Numbered from the stretch's first letter, positions 16,740-27,846 are shown. The stretch: 46,581 nucleotides of DNA from an uncultured Collinsella sp. (GCA_905209765.1 CAJLUE010000007.1:1-46581), one strand, 5' to 3'. A program made the numbers and translations. Notes: generated by a model from the sequence alone, not told the origin.

Positions 16740-17040
16740 AATAACCCGCGCCCGTGCGATACGCGAGTTTATTAAGGTTTATATTCTCTTTATCGCTCAT
16801 TTTATTCATTTTGAAAATAGTTGAACGGTGAACGGTCGCTTTTACCCGCTCAGCGTACAGAACCCCAGCTCAAGCATATCTACGTCATTTACGTGCAACT
16901 TTATTTTAATAGAGCAGGGATTAGACCAGATTATGCAAACTATATCTTTGCTAAACATAAAACAGACAGCGCAAAGTCTTACTCGCACTATACGAGATTC
17001 TATGCACTTATTGGACGAGTATGCAGCCCTGCAATAACAT
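16740..17040. other. AT-rich gene-free stretch upstream of arcC
   Basis: Within the 600-base space between arcC and the next gene this part is clearly richer in A+T than its surroundings. It should hold the arcC promoter. A plus-strand frame of about 69 codons ending at 17037 encodes a helical peptide but has only a GTG start and no clear ribosome site, so no gene is called. The remaining 17041-17304 shows nothing firm. Confidence 0.4.
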
Positions 17041-17304
17041 GGCGTTTTTCATCCAACTTAAGGAATAGACGAGTGCCTTTGCCGCGCGTCGGCCGGCAGC
17101 CGGCGAGCCGTCTCGTCGATTGCCGCTTCCAGAAAATCAAAAACTGATATTGCGCGCGCAATTGCTGCATGGTACTTTAGCGAAGAACAGCGCGGGCTGG
17201 GGCGACAGAGACCTGTCGTGAAGTTTGGGTTCGGCGACCCCGCTACTGTCTTCTCCTTATCCGCCAGCGAGCCCCTTGAGCGACGGATTGAGGAGGTCCT
17301 TACT

Positions 17305-17721
17305 ATGACAAAAATGCTCAAGATCACGCTGAATGGCGAGACGTTTCTCGCCGACATGCTCTGGGACAAGGCTCCCGAGGCATGCAAGCTGTTCGAATCG
17401 TCCTGTCCGGTCGAGTCACGTATCTTTTCGGCCAAGATCTGCGATGCCGAGGTAACCTATCCCGTATCGGGCCCCATCGCCAATTACGAGCACATCGAGA
17501 ACCCCGTCTTTCACGAGCCAGCGGGCGCCGTGAGCTGGTATGGCGGATGGTCATCAATCTGCATCTTCTTTGACGTCTGTGAGCCTTTTGGCACCTGCAA
17601 CATGTTCGCCCGCATCTGCGAGACAGACCGCGAGCGCTTTGCCGCCGCCTGCCGCAATGTCTGGGACAACCAGGGCATGTACATCAAAAACGAAATCGTC
17701 GAGATCGAAGCGGAGGCCTAA
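17305..17721 (+). CDS. DUF3830-like protein (cyclophilin-like fold)
   Basis: 138 residues from ATG at 17305, with AGGAGG eight bases upstream; the longer frame from 17218 has no comparable site. The protein (LKITLNGETFLADMLWDKAPEA near the start, YPVSGPI, SWYGGWSSICIFFDVCEPFG) resembles DUF3830 proteins, which are thought to have a cyclophilin-like barrel and unknown activity. No signal peptide or membrane segment. It is followed two bases later by a small gene, forming a tight pair. Family assignment is from remembered pattern and is moderately sure. Confidence 0.6.
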   Translation: MTKMLKITLNGETFLADMLWDKAPEACKLFESSCPVESRIFSAKICDAEVTYPVSGPIANYEHIENPVFHEPAGAVSWYGGWSSICIFFDVCEPFGTCNMFARICETDRERFAAACRNVWDNQGMYIKNEIVEIEAEA

Positions 17722-17723
17722 AG

Positions 17724-18248
17724 ATGATGGATATCAACACCCTGCTCGCACTCGACCTTGCCGAGTACGCCACTGCACTTGAAGCCCTCGCCGACCAAAT
17801 GATGCTCGAGGAGCCCCGCGACATCGACCTGATGCGCCGCCGCAAGCTCGACACCGGCCGCGAATTCGCCGTCTGGAACTTCACCGTCGGCTACTGCATG
17901 AACGCCACCGACGCCCTCTCCCTCCTGCGAGCCCAGGCCAACGAAAACGCCAACGACGGCACCGCCGACCTCGCAACGATCAACAACAGTGCCGCGCGCC
18001 TGTGCGACTGGTTCTCGGGCGCCTTCGACGTCACCGGCAAAATGGATGACACCACGGCAATCCTCGCCCACAGCCGCGACCTCTACGCCCAGGTTGAGAC
18101 TCACAAACAGTTCGCGGCCCTCACCCGCGCCACCGAGCGCTATCTGGTCCAGCTCCAATTTTGGGTCGACCGACAGATTCCCTGGCCGGCTATTAGCGAC
18201 CTCGTCCACGGCTACCGCCTACGCACAGAGAGCGGCGAGACAAGGTAA
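17724..18248 (+). CDS. Hypothetical helical protein, partner of the DUF3830-like gene
   Basis: 174 residues, predominantly alpha-helical, acidic and soluble; I do not recognise the family. ATG at 17724 comes two bases after the previous stop, with GGAGG inside the end of the upstream gene, so translation is probably coupled. A second ATG three bases on would give an equivalent product. The tight pairing implies a shared task with the DUF3830-like protein. A symmetrical terminator lies about 280 bases downstream. Confidence 0.7.
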   Translation: MMDINTLLALDLAEYATALEALADQMMLEEPRDIDLMRRRKLDTGREFAVWNFTVGYCMNATDALSLLRAQANENANDGTADLATINNSAARLCDWFSGAFDVTGKMDDTTAILAHSRDLYAQVETHKQFAALTRATERYLVQLQFWVDRQIPWPAISDLVHGYRLRTESGETR

Positions 18249-18315
18249 AAAACAACCAGGCAGCACCAACAATGTCCCACCACGGGACCCAAAGTAAGAA
18301 TCAGAGGGCTGCGCG

Positions 18316-18418
18316 TTTCGCGGCAAAGCCGCGAAAAAGCAAAGGGATAAGAAGCCGCAACAACCACGCCCCCATCCATCCCCAAAGTGGCGCGAGGTTT
18401 CGCGGCAAAGCCGCGAAA
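18316..18418. repeat. Tandem degenerate repeat with two identical palindromes
   Basis: Two exact copies of a palindrome with arms TTTCGCGGC and GCCGCGAAA around AAA occur at 18316-18336 and 18398-18418, an 82-base period. Sequence to the right of each copy is also partly alike (AGC, AAGGG, GAA, CCACG blocks), so the unit is longer than the palindrome. No coding function is visible. Confidence 0.8.
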
Positions 18419-18490
18419 CAGCGAAGGGGACGGAATACCCGACCAGCCACGTCCTTCATCCGCCCACACAATCCGAGGACGTAGTCGTAG

Positions 18491-18613
18491 CAGGATCTGA
18501 GGGCTAACCTTCGCGGACACTCCGCAGGACGAAAGAACCCCCGCCGCACGTAGTGCGCAGCGGGGGTTCTTTCATGTCCGAGGACGTCCGCGAAGGTCAG
18601 CCCTCAGATCCTG
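18491..18613. repeat. 123-bp inverted repeat enclosing a terminator
   Basis: Outer arms 18491-18518 and 18586-18613 are complementary at 27 of 28 positions, from CAGGATCTGAGGGCT to CTTCGCGGAC. They surround the terminator stem. The outer arms are much longer than termination requires, suggesting a mobile or dispersed palindromic element that also provides termination. Confidence 0.8.
18531..18573. terminator. Bidirectional terminator core between convergent transcripts
   Basis: Stem GAAAGAACCCCCGC/GCGGGGGTTCTTTC around a 15-base loop that itself pairs (GCAC/GTGC). It stands between the plus-strand DUF3830 pair and the minus-strand pyruvate:ferredoxin oxidoreductase gene, both ending towards it. 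Confidence 0.75.
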
Positions 18614-18624
18614 CGGTGGGAGAC

Positions 18625-22164
<3,540 letters not shown>

Positions 22165-22561
22165 ATACCCCTCTCCTCTCATATAGGTATACAGGCCCCG
22201 GCGATCGCCGGGATATTGGCGTGATGGGATTTTCGTTGTTGCTTCCAATCATCTGGCAGGCGGACTCAGCGGCAGGTACATGGCGTGGAGAGAAGGCATG
22301 CCAAGGCGAGGAGAGCTGCACGCGCTCCACAGGCCCAGCTACCCGTCTTGCACATGACCGAGCGCCGCAAAGACCGCATGCCGGATGCTCCCGGGCACGC
22401 CCCGGCGATGGGAAGCGCCCGCAACGGAAATCCGCATGCGGGTTTATTGTACCCCGCCGTCAGGCCATATTTCGGCAAATATAGGTGGGCGGTAAAGGTT
22501 TACCTCGGGTGACTATTGTGCGCCCGGCACCGACGGACACAGTCCCCTGGAACCCCACAGC

Positions 22562-22628
22562 AGTTGCGGTGAAATAGGGACTGTTTTTGCCGTTAACGGC
22601 CTTAATCAGTCCCTATTTCACCGCAACT
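22562..22628. repeat. Perfect 22-bp inverted repeat
   Basis: Arms 22562-22583 and 22607-22628 are exact reverse complements (AGTTGCGGTGAAATAGG... with GACTG innermost). The 23-base centre contains the palindrome GCCGTTAACGGC next to TTTTT. It lies in the gap between the convergent-free ends of the oxidoreductase leader and the FHA gene end, and could also terminate the FHA operon (minus strand). Confidence 0.85.
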
Positions 22629-22644
22629 CATTGGGGGGGATGAG

Positions 22645-23583
22645 CTAGAGGGCGCCGAGGAGGATGGCGTAGGTGGTGGATTCGCCGAGTTTGAGCTCGT
22701 CGCCGGGGCTGAGCTGGGCGGAGCGGCCAGGCTCTACTTGAATACACACACTCGTGGCCCCGTTTACCACCACGGTGCCGTTCGTGGACGCCAGGTCCTC
22801 GACAAACCATGTGCCAGAATCGTCGCACCAGATATGGGCATGGCGGGCCGAGACGTCATCGCCGACGTCGGTGATGTCGCCCTCCCCCGTTGCCAGTGCG
22901 CCGATCTCGACGCCTTCCTCACTCGGCTGGATCCAGCGCGGGGCGCTCACCACGTAGCCGTTTTGCACGCGCAGCAGTCCCAGCGGATGCGCCGGCGCGA
23001 CCTCGTGCTCGCCCGCGACCGAAGATGTGCTCAGCGAGCGCGGCGTCGACGTGGCGCCGCCACAGGTCGCATGAGCGTAGTCGATGGCATAGGTCACCGA
23101 CGAACGTACATCTGCCGAGCAACCCACGGCGACAAACAGCACCAGGATGGCCTCGGCGCGCTCGGCGGGCATGAGTTCAGCCGCCTGCGACAGGCGCTCG
23201 AGCGCATTGCGATAGAGATTCGTGTCCTGGTGGCATTCCTCGAGTGCCCGCACCATGGGCTCGCCAGCGGGGCCGCACACCATATTGGTCACGGCCGCGG
23301 CGTCCATGGGGTTGCGACGGCGCAGGGCCAGCTGCGACATAATGCGCGCGGCCGAGGTGCCGTAATCGGCAAAATAACGTTCCTGCAGCGTGCCGACCGG
23401 CGCGCGCACGATAAAGCGCGAAACCCAGGAGCGATCGGCGGCACGGCTCTGCGGACTACGGCCGTCGGCGAGCGGGCGACTCGAGAGCACCAAGCCGCAC
23501 AGTTCGATATGGCTCAGGTGCGCTGCGCGCTTAAAGATGTCAAACATTGCCCCGCACGGGGTGAGCTCAGCTTGAGAAGCCAT
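22645..23583 (-). CDS. FHA-domain protein, last gene of the kinase operon
   Basis: 312 residues. Residues 1-200 are helical and unassigned; residues about 222-312 form a forkhead-associated fold (VSARHAHIW with S245 and H248, FVEDLASTNGT with N268). FHA domains bind phosphothreonine, but the arginine that normally follows the first glycine (IGR) is alanine here (A229, IGALATGEG), unlike the other two FHA proteins of this window. Binding may therefore be weak, altered or lost. ATG at 23583 with AGGAGGG upstream, three bases after the preceding stop. No membrane segment. Probably reads or scaffolds the output of the adjacent Ser/Thr kinase. Confidence 0.8.
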   Translation of the reverse strand: MASQAELTPCGAMFDIFKRAAHLSHIELCGLVLSSRPLADGRSPQSRAADRSWVSRFIVRAPVGTLQERYFADYGTSAARIMSQLALRRRNPMDAAAVTNMVCGPAGEPMVRALEECHQDTNLYRNALERLSQAAELMPAERAEAILVLFVAVGCSADVRSSVTYAIDYAHATCGGATSTPRSLSTSSVAGEHEVAPAHPLGLLRVQNGYVVSAPRWIQPSEEGVEIGALATGEGDITDVGDDVSARHAHIWCDDSGTWFVEDLASTNGTVVVNGATSVCIQVEPGRSAQLSPGDELKLGESTTYAILLGAL

Positions 23584-23586
23584 GGC

Positions 23587-24216
23587 TTAGCCCTCCTTGG
23601 TCGCAGAGATGGTGTCGGATACTTCGGCCGGCCCGCCAAAGGCGCGGGCAGCCGCGGCTCCGCCGGCAAGCGGCGTCGCCATGGGAATTTTCGCACGTCG
23701 TGCTGACACGACGGGAAGCTCAAAGGCAAACCCCATCGCCAGCAAAAACCACGTGAGCGCATAGGTTGCAATTATAGCGGCCACCAGGCCACCCGCCACG
23801 GCATGCTGGGAAAACACGGCACATGCGAGTGCGGCCAGAGCCGGAACCTCGCAGGCGGAAAGGGCCAACACACCCTGCAGGAATCCCACACGACGGTCGC
23901 GCGCCAAGGCCCCGGCAGCGATGCCCACCATGCCCGGCAGCGCCAACGCCAGTGCCGCGATAATGGCCGGCAGCTTCCCGGACCACATAAGCGGTCCCAC
24001 GACGAGCGTCACATGGGCGCCCGACGCCAACAGCGCCGCCGATACCACGACCACAGTCCAAAGCGCGCCGCTTGCCGCCGTCGCACCAACCATCGCCGCA
24101 CGCCGGGCTGTGTGCCCCGATGCCTCCATCGGGCACGGCATGAGCGGCTCGGCGCGAAGCGAGCGGGCGACATTTTGCGCATAGTGGTCGCAAAATGCCG
24201 AGAGCGCCGCCTCCAC
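23587..24216 (-). CDS. Hypothetical membrane protein of the kinase operon
   Basis: 209 residues starting at GTG (24216), ten bases after the kinase stop. Four or five hydrophobic segments span about residues 42-175 (SGALWTVVVVSAALLASG, LPAIIAALALALPGMVGIA, VLALSACEVPALAALACAVF, LVAAIIATYALTWFLLAMGF). The N-terminus has CDHYAQNVARSL and the tail after 175 is Ala/Gly-rich and cytoplasmic by position. Family not recognised. No strong ribosome site; translation may be coupled to the kinase. A later ATG at 24141 is an alternative start. Confidence 0.65.
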   Translation of the reverse strand: MEAALSAFCDHYAQNVARSLRAEPLMPCPMEASGHTARRAAMVGATAASGALWTVVVVSAALLASGAHVTLVVGPLMWSGKLPAIIAALALALPGMVGIAAGALARDRRVGFLQGVLALSACEVPALAALACAVFSQHAVAGGLVAAIIATYALTWFLLAMGFAFELPVVSARRAKIPMATPLAGGAAAARAFGGPAEVSDTISATKEG

Positions 24217-24225
24217 CGCAGCCGG

Positions 24226-25428
24226 CTAGGGACGATCTTCCTGATGGCAGGACAGGCAGGCCATCAACACATCGAACAGCTGAGCGTCGACAAACGCCAA
24301 CGCATCGCGCAGATCCTCGGAATTTGGATCGAGCCCCAGCTGCTGAGCCTGTTCGGCCGCGGCAAGTGCCACATCGGGCTCGCGTCGCAGCAGTTGCGTC
24401 AAGTCGCAGCCGGGCGCGTGGGCGCCGACGGGATAATCGGGCAGCGTATCCATCTTGAGGCGATAGGGGCTGGCGATATCTCGTGTCTTTTTGCGCGAGC
24501 CCGAAGTACCCGACGCACCCGGCGCCACTTCGTACGGCGCGACACCGGCGATGAGCTCGTAGACCGTACTCGCCGCTGCATAGACATCGATCGCCGGCGA
24601 CATGCGAAGCATGCGCAGGTCGGGGATATCGTCGGTGAGCATCTCGGGCGGGGCGTAGGCCACCGTCGCACGGCGCAACGTGGCATAGCGTTCGGTAAAC
24701 GACGCCTTGCCGCCGGTGCCGGCCACCGCAGAGGCGGGCTCGAGCGCCAGCGACGAGCCAAAATCGATCAAGCACAGGTCGAAGGTGCCTTCGGCAAGCT
24801 GTCGGTCGAGCGGCAGGCGCGCCGTGCGCACCATAATATTAGCGGGCGAGATATCGCGATGGACAAAGCCCTCCCCCACCAAGCTCATGCGGCAGAGCAG
24901 ATCGAACAGGTCGCGACCCAGGCGCGCCGCCACGAGTGGCGACAGACGCCCGGCATCGTCCACGGCAAGGCGCGAGCGCAGGCGAGCGAGCGTCTCGCCC
25001 TCGACCCACTCCATGACAATCGCGGGCACGCCGTCGACCTCGCCCCACCCATATAAGTGGGGAAAGCCCTTAAGGCCCGAAAGGGCACGATGGCATTCAT
25101 ATTCCTCGCGAAACGCCGCCTTGAACTTGGCGACCAGCGCCTCGTGGGCGACATCGTCATCAAATTCGTCGCGCGTTGGCAAGATGAGCTGCTTGAGCGC
25201 CACGGCCTCGCCCTGCGCGTTGACGGCACGCGTCACACGGCCGATACCGCCGCGGCGCATGGTGGCGTCATCGGCAAACAGCATCGTAAAACGGCGCAGG
25301 TAGGAGGGAAGCTCGTCCGTGCCCAGGGCGACGGCCGGCTCAAACCCGTCGACGCGCGCCAGGCGCAGGCCCACCATGGGATCGCGGTTGAGCGACTGGG
25401 GTGCCGCAGAAGCGAGATCGTTCGTCAT
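24226..25428 (-). CDS. Ser/Thr protein kinase, soluble, of the four-gene operon
   Basis: 400 residues. Complete eukaryotic-like kinase signature: GGIGRV loop, beta-3 Lys in VALKQL, alpha-C Glu in FREEYECHRAL, hinge MEWVEGE, catalytic loop HRDISPANIM, metal-binding DFG in LIDFGSS, and APPE in YAPPEML. The activation segment is long and Ala/Thr-rich. No membrane segment, unlike PknB; the C-terminal 90 residues are an unassigned helical tail. ATG at 25428 overlaps the stop of the upstream gene (ATGA). It should phosphorylate Ser/Thr on neighbours; likely partners are the two membrane proteins and the FHA protein encoded in the same operon. Confidence 0.88.
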   Translation of the reverse strand: MTNDLASAAPQSLNRDPMVGLRLARVDGFEPAVALGTDELPSYLRRFTMLFADDATMRRGGIGRVTRAVNAQGEAVALKQLILPTRDEFDDDVAHEALVAKFKAAFREEYECHRALSGLKGFPHLYGWGEVDGVPAIVMEWVEGETLARLRSRLAVDDAGRLSPLVAARLGRDLFDLLCRMSLVGEGFVHRDISPANIMVRTARLPLDRQLAEGTFDLCLIDFGSSLALEPASAVAGTGGKASFTERYATLRRATVAYAPPEMLTDDIPDLRMLRMSPAIDVYAAASTVYELIAGVAPYEVAPGASGTSGSRKKTRDIASPYRLKMDTLPDYPVGAHAPGCDLTQLLRREPDVALAAAEQAQQLGLDPNSEDLRDALAFVDAQLFDVLMACLSCHQEDRP

Positions 25429-26333
25429 AGGGCGATCGCCGCCACATTGGTGTTGAAGTTGTTGAGCGCGACGTCGTCGTCGCCATAGTGCCCAACCCAT
25501 TGACACAGGTTGGTATAGCAGCCCCACAGATTGGCATACTGCCGATACCACTTAGATTTGATCGAGAACCTTTGTCGACCGAACTCGGCACGGATGACAA
25601 ACATATCGTTGGCCAGGGTGTCGCACGGTCCGGTATCGCCCGTAGCGTTATAGGTCGAAACCACGCTGTTGGCGCGGGCGACATAGCCATCGAGCATGTT
25701 GTATTTGGTCACGAGCCAACTGTGAATACTCTCCTCCTCGGCAGCCGAGAGGCCACCCGAGCCCGCGTCCCCGCCGGCGCCGCCGTCCGTCGAGCCACCA
25801 CTCGAAGATCCACCGCCAGAGGCGGAGCCCGAACCGGAACCGCCGCTCGAGTTCGACGAATCGGAGCTGGAGCCAGACGAACCGGAGCCGCCAGGTTTCC
25901 CCGACTGCTGCGTATCCTGACCCTTTTGCTGCTCGGCCTTGTTTACGACGGCCGAAACGCTGTTATCGGAAAGATGATGGATAATCTTGGTGTTGGTGAG
26001 CACGATGGTCTTGCCGTTTGCCAGCGTAACCTCGTTGTCCGATGTTTCGGAACTGTCCGCATCGTCGCCACCGAACACAATGTGCGAGACCACGCTCGCC
26101 CACGTATATCCGGTTGTCGTTCCCAGGTCGCTTTTGGCCTTGCGCCCTATATGCAGCTCGCGCGCAGCATGCGCCTGCACCATGGACGGCACCGTCATGC
26201 CATAAGCCGAAACACCGGCTACGACCAGCACGAGCGAGCAAGACAGCAGCACATACGCCCGAGGCGCCAGGCCCAGCCGGCGTCGCATGCGCACCGCGGC
26301 GCCATGCTTTGTCTGAGTGCCCCCGGGCCGCAT
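25425..26333 (-). CDS. Single-pass membrane protein with Ser/Gly-rich linker, first gene of the kinase operon
   Basis: 302 residues. A short basic cytoplasmic N-terminus, one membrane segment (about 24-46, AYVLLSCSLVLVVAGVSAYG), an extracytoplasmic domain (about 50-130; ANGKTIVLTNTKIIHHLSD), a low-complexity Ser/Gly linker (about 145-200) and a C-terminal domain (about 200-302) with four Cys and several Trp/Tyr. It resembles no family I know. The position at the head of a kinase operon suggests a sensor or an exported substrate. GGAGGAG lies just upstream of ATG 26333. Confidence 0.75.
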   Translation of the reverse strand: MRPGGTQTKHGAAVRMRRRLGLAPRAYVLLSCSLVLVVAGVSAYGMTVPSMVQAHAARELHIGRKAKSDLGTTTGYTWASVVSHIVFGGDDADSSETSDNEVTLANGKTIVLTNTKIIHHLSDNSVSAVVNKAEQQKGQDTQQSGKPGGSGSSGSSSDSSNSSGGSGSGSASGGGSSSGGSTDGGAGGDAGSGGLSAAEEESIHSWLVTKYNMLDGYVARANSVVSTYNATGDTGPCDTLANDMFVIRAEFGRQRFSIKSKWYRQYANLWGCYTNLCQWVGHYGDDDVALNNFNTNVAAIAL

Positions 26334-26346
26334 GCGTTCTCCTCCA

Positions 26347-26373
26347 ACAAAAACACGCCGCTAAAAAGCGGCG
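26347..26373 (-). terminator. Hairpin and T run in front of the kinase operon (terminator or attenuator)
   Basis: Perfect 7-bp stem CGCCGCT/AGCGGCG followed on the minus strand by TGTTTTTG, only 14 bases before the first start codon of the kinase operon. It ends recR transcription, or attenuates a promoter between 26397 and 26426 (TTGCGC and GATACA with a 17-base spacer). Confidence 0.65.
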
Positions 26374-26576
26374 CATTCTTTCATATCCACATTTGAGTGT
26401 ATCAGCGAACCCAAAAGGTTGCGCAACGAATGGGCAAATACGAGGCGCAGACGGACCCATCCACGCGATAAGCGGACGAAAAGCAGGTTTGTTGCACAAC
26501 AAATGCATGAACGCGCGCCCAATTATGAGCGCCCCATGCGGCAGACCGACGGGACATGCCGCGGAGCTGACGCCAC

Positions 26577-27173
26577 CTAGATCGCGCGGCGGGCCTCGAT
26601 AGCGCGGCCAAGCGTAAGCTCGTCGGCATACTCCAAGTCGCCGCCCACGGGAAGGCCGCTCGCAAGACGCGATACCTCAACGCCCAATGGCTTGATGGTG
26701 CGAGCAAGGTAGCTCGCCGTGGTCTCGCCCTCAATGTTGGGGTTGGTGGCGATAATGACCTCGTGGATGTCCTCGTGGCCCAGGCGCGCCAGCAGCTCGC
26801 GGATATGCAGCTGATCGGGACCGATCTTGTCCATGGGGCTGATCACGCCGCCCAGCACATGGTAGAGGCCATGGTAGCTGCCCGTGCGCTCGATTGCCTG
26901 AACGTCGCGCGGCTCGCCCACCACGCAAATGCGAGTGGTATCGCGCATCGGGTCCTGGCAGATGGAGCACTCGTCAGCCGTGGCGTAGTTAAAGCAACGG
27001 CTGCAAAAGTGGACCTCTTGCTTAACCTCGAGGATGGCCTCGGCCAGGCGGCGGGCCTCCTCGGCATCGGCCTCGAGCAGGTAATAGGCGATGCGCTGGG
27101 CCGACTTGGGACCAATGCCCGGCAGACGACCCAGTTCATCGAGCAGTTTTTGCAGACTGTGATTCGCACTCAT
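26577..27173 (-). CDS. recR: Recombination mediator RecR
   Basis: 198 residues, the standard length. N-terminal helix-hairpin-helix (LGRLPGIGPKSAQRIAYYLL), zinc finger CSRC...CSIC (about 57-74), TOPRIM domain (ICVVGEPRDVQAIE; EVIIATNPNIEGETTA) and C-terminal Walker-B-like ASGLPVGGDLEYAD. RecR with RecO (and RecF) loads RecA at single-strand gaps. It follows ybaB by 13 bases, the common arrangement. The ATG at 27173 has only a weak ribosome site. Confidence 0.96.
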   Translation of the reverse strand: MSANHSLQKLLDELGRLPGIGPKSAQRIAYYLLEADAEEARRLAEAILEVKQEVHFCSRCFNYATADECSICQDPMRDTTRICVVGEPRDVQAIERTGSYHGLYHVLGGVISPMDKIGPDQLHIRELLARLGHEDIHEVIIATNPNIEGETTASYLARTIKPLGVEVSRLASGLPVGGDLEYADELTLGRAIEARRAI

Positions 27174-27186
27174 ATATATGCGTGTC

Positions 27187-27507
27187 TTAGAACGGCATGC
27201 CCGGGATGTTGAGGCCGCCGGTGATAGCGCCCATCTGCTTGTTGGCGAGTTCGTTGACGCCGCGGACGGCCTCGTTGACAGCAGCCATGATCATGTCCTG
27301 CAGCATATCGACGTCCTCGGGATCGAGGGCATCGGGATCGATGGTGAGGTTGACGAGCTCCATCTCGCCGTTAACGGTCACCTTGACCATACCGCCGCCG
27401 GCAGAGGCGTCGACGGTCTGGAACTTGAGGTTCTCCTGCGCGGCGGCAAGCTGCTCCTGCATCTTGCGAGCCTGCTTCATCATCTGCTGCATGTTCATAC
27501 CGGCCAT
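27187..27507 (-). CDS. ybaB: YbaB/EbfC family nucleoid-associated protein
   Basis: 106 residues. Typical N-terminal helix (MQQMMKQARKMQEQLAAAQENL), central strands (GGGMVKVTVNGEMELVNLTIDPDAL) and C-terminal helix ending in a Met/Gly-rich tail. Members form dimers that bind DNA and are almost always encoded next to dnaX and recR. AAAGGAG precedes the ATG. Confidence 0.95.
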   Translation of the reverse strand: MAGMNMQQMMKQARKMQEQLAAAQENLKFQTVDASAGGGMVKVTVNGEMELVNLTIDPDALDPEDVDMLQDMIMAAVNEAVRGVNELANKQMGAITGGLNIPGMPF

Positions 27508-27669
27508 AATGGCTCCTTTACGTGCGGCCGCGCAACGAGCTGCAAGGGCAGCCGGGACGCGGCGGGACTTTCAAACTCAAAAATCGTACCACGGCGCGAG
27601 GCCAGCAAGCGGGGCGGTCACGCTACCTCAGTCGATATACATGTCCTGAGTGCAGACCGCACCCAATGA

Positions 27670-27687
27670 TTATGCAAAGTTGCATAA
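27670..27687. promoter_or_regulatory. Dyad TTATGCAA-AG-TTGCATAA
   Basis: Perfect 8-bp arms with a two-base spacer, plus a further GCATAA half-site nearby (27696-27702), about 165 bases upstream of ybaB and ahead of the plus-strand gene at 27847. A similar TTGCAT-TATGCAA dyad occurs at 11213-11225. Possible binding site of an unidentified regulator. Confidence 0.35.
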
Positions 27688-27806
27688 TTCGCATCTGCAT
27701 AAGATTGAAAGCTAAATCTTGTAGAGCCGGAATCCGACATTTAATGCGTACCACTAAATGGCTAAATGCCGAGCCACCACTCGAGGTGGCGCTCATGACG
27801 GTGGGG

Positions 27807-27812
27807 TATAAT
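27807..27812 (+). promoter_or_regulatory. Perfect -10 hexamer ahead of the gene at 27847
   Basis: TATAAT preceded by GGGG, 35 bases before the start codon. No good -35 match is seen. The remainder of 27508-27846 contains a regulatory-type dyad and no gene. Confidence 0.5.
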
Positions 27813-27846
27813 TTGATTGCCATAGATAGCAATTTGGAAGTACCCC

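Noticed and set aside
17058..17435. Possible decayed IclR-type N-terminus on the minus strand (AISVFDFLEAAIDETARRL)
   Set aside because: Only about 30 residues look protein-like, overlap with the DUF3830 gene start, and no helix-turn-helix follows.
18316..18418. CRISPR array
   Set aside because: Only two palindromic copies with an 82-base period and partly similar spacers; no cas genes in the window.
22266..22478. 70-codon minus-strand frame in the oxidoreductase leader as a leader peptide
   Set aside because: No ribosome site and no run of regulatory codons.
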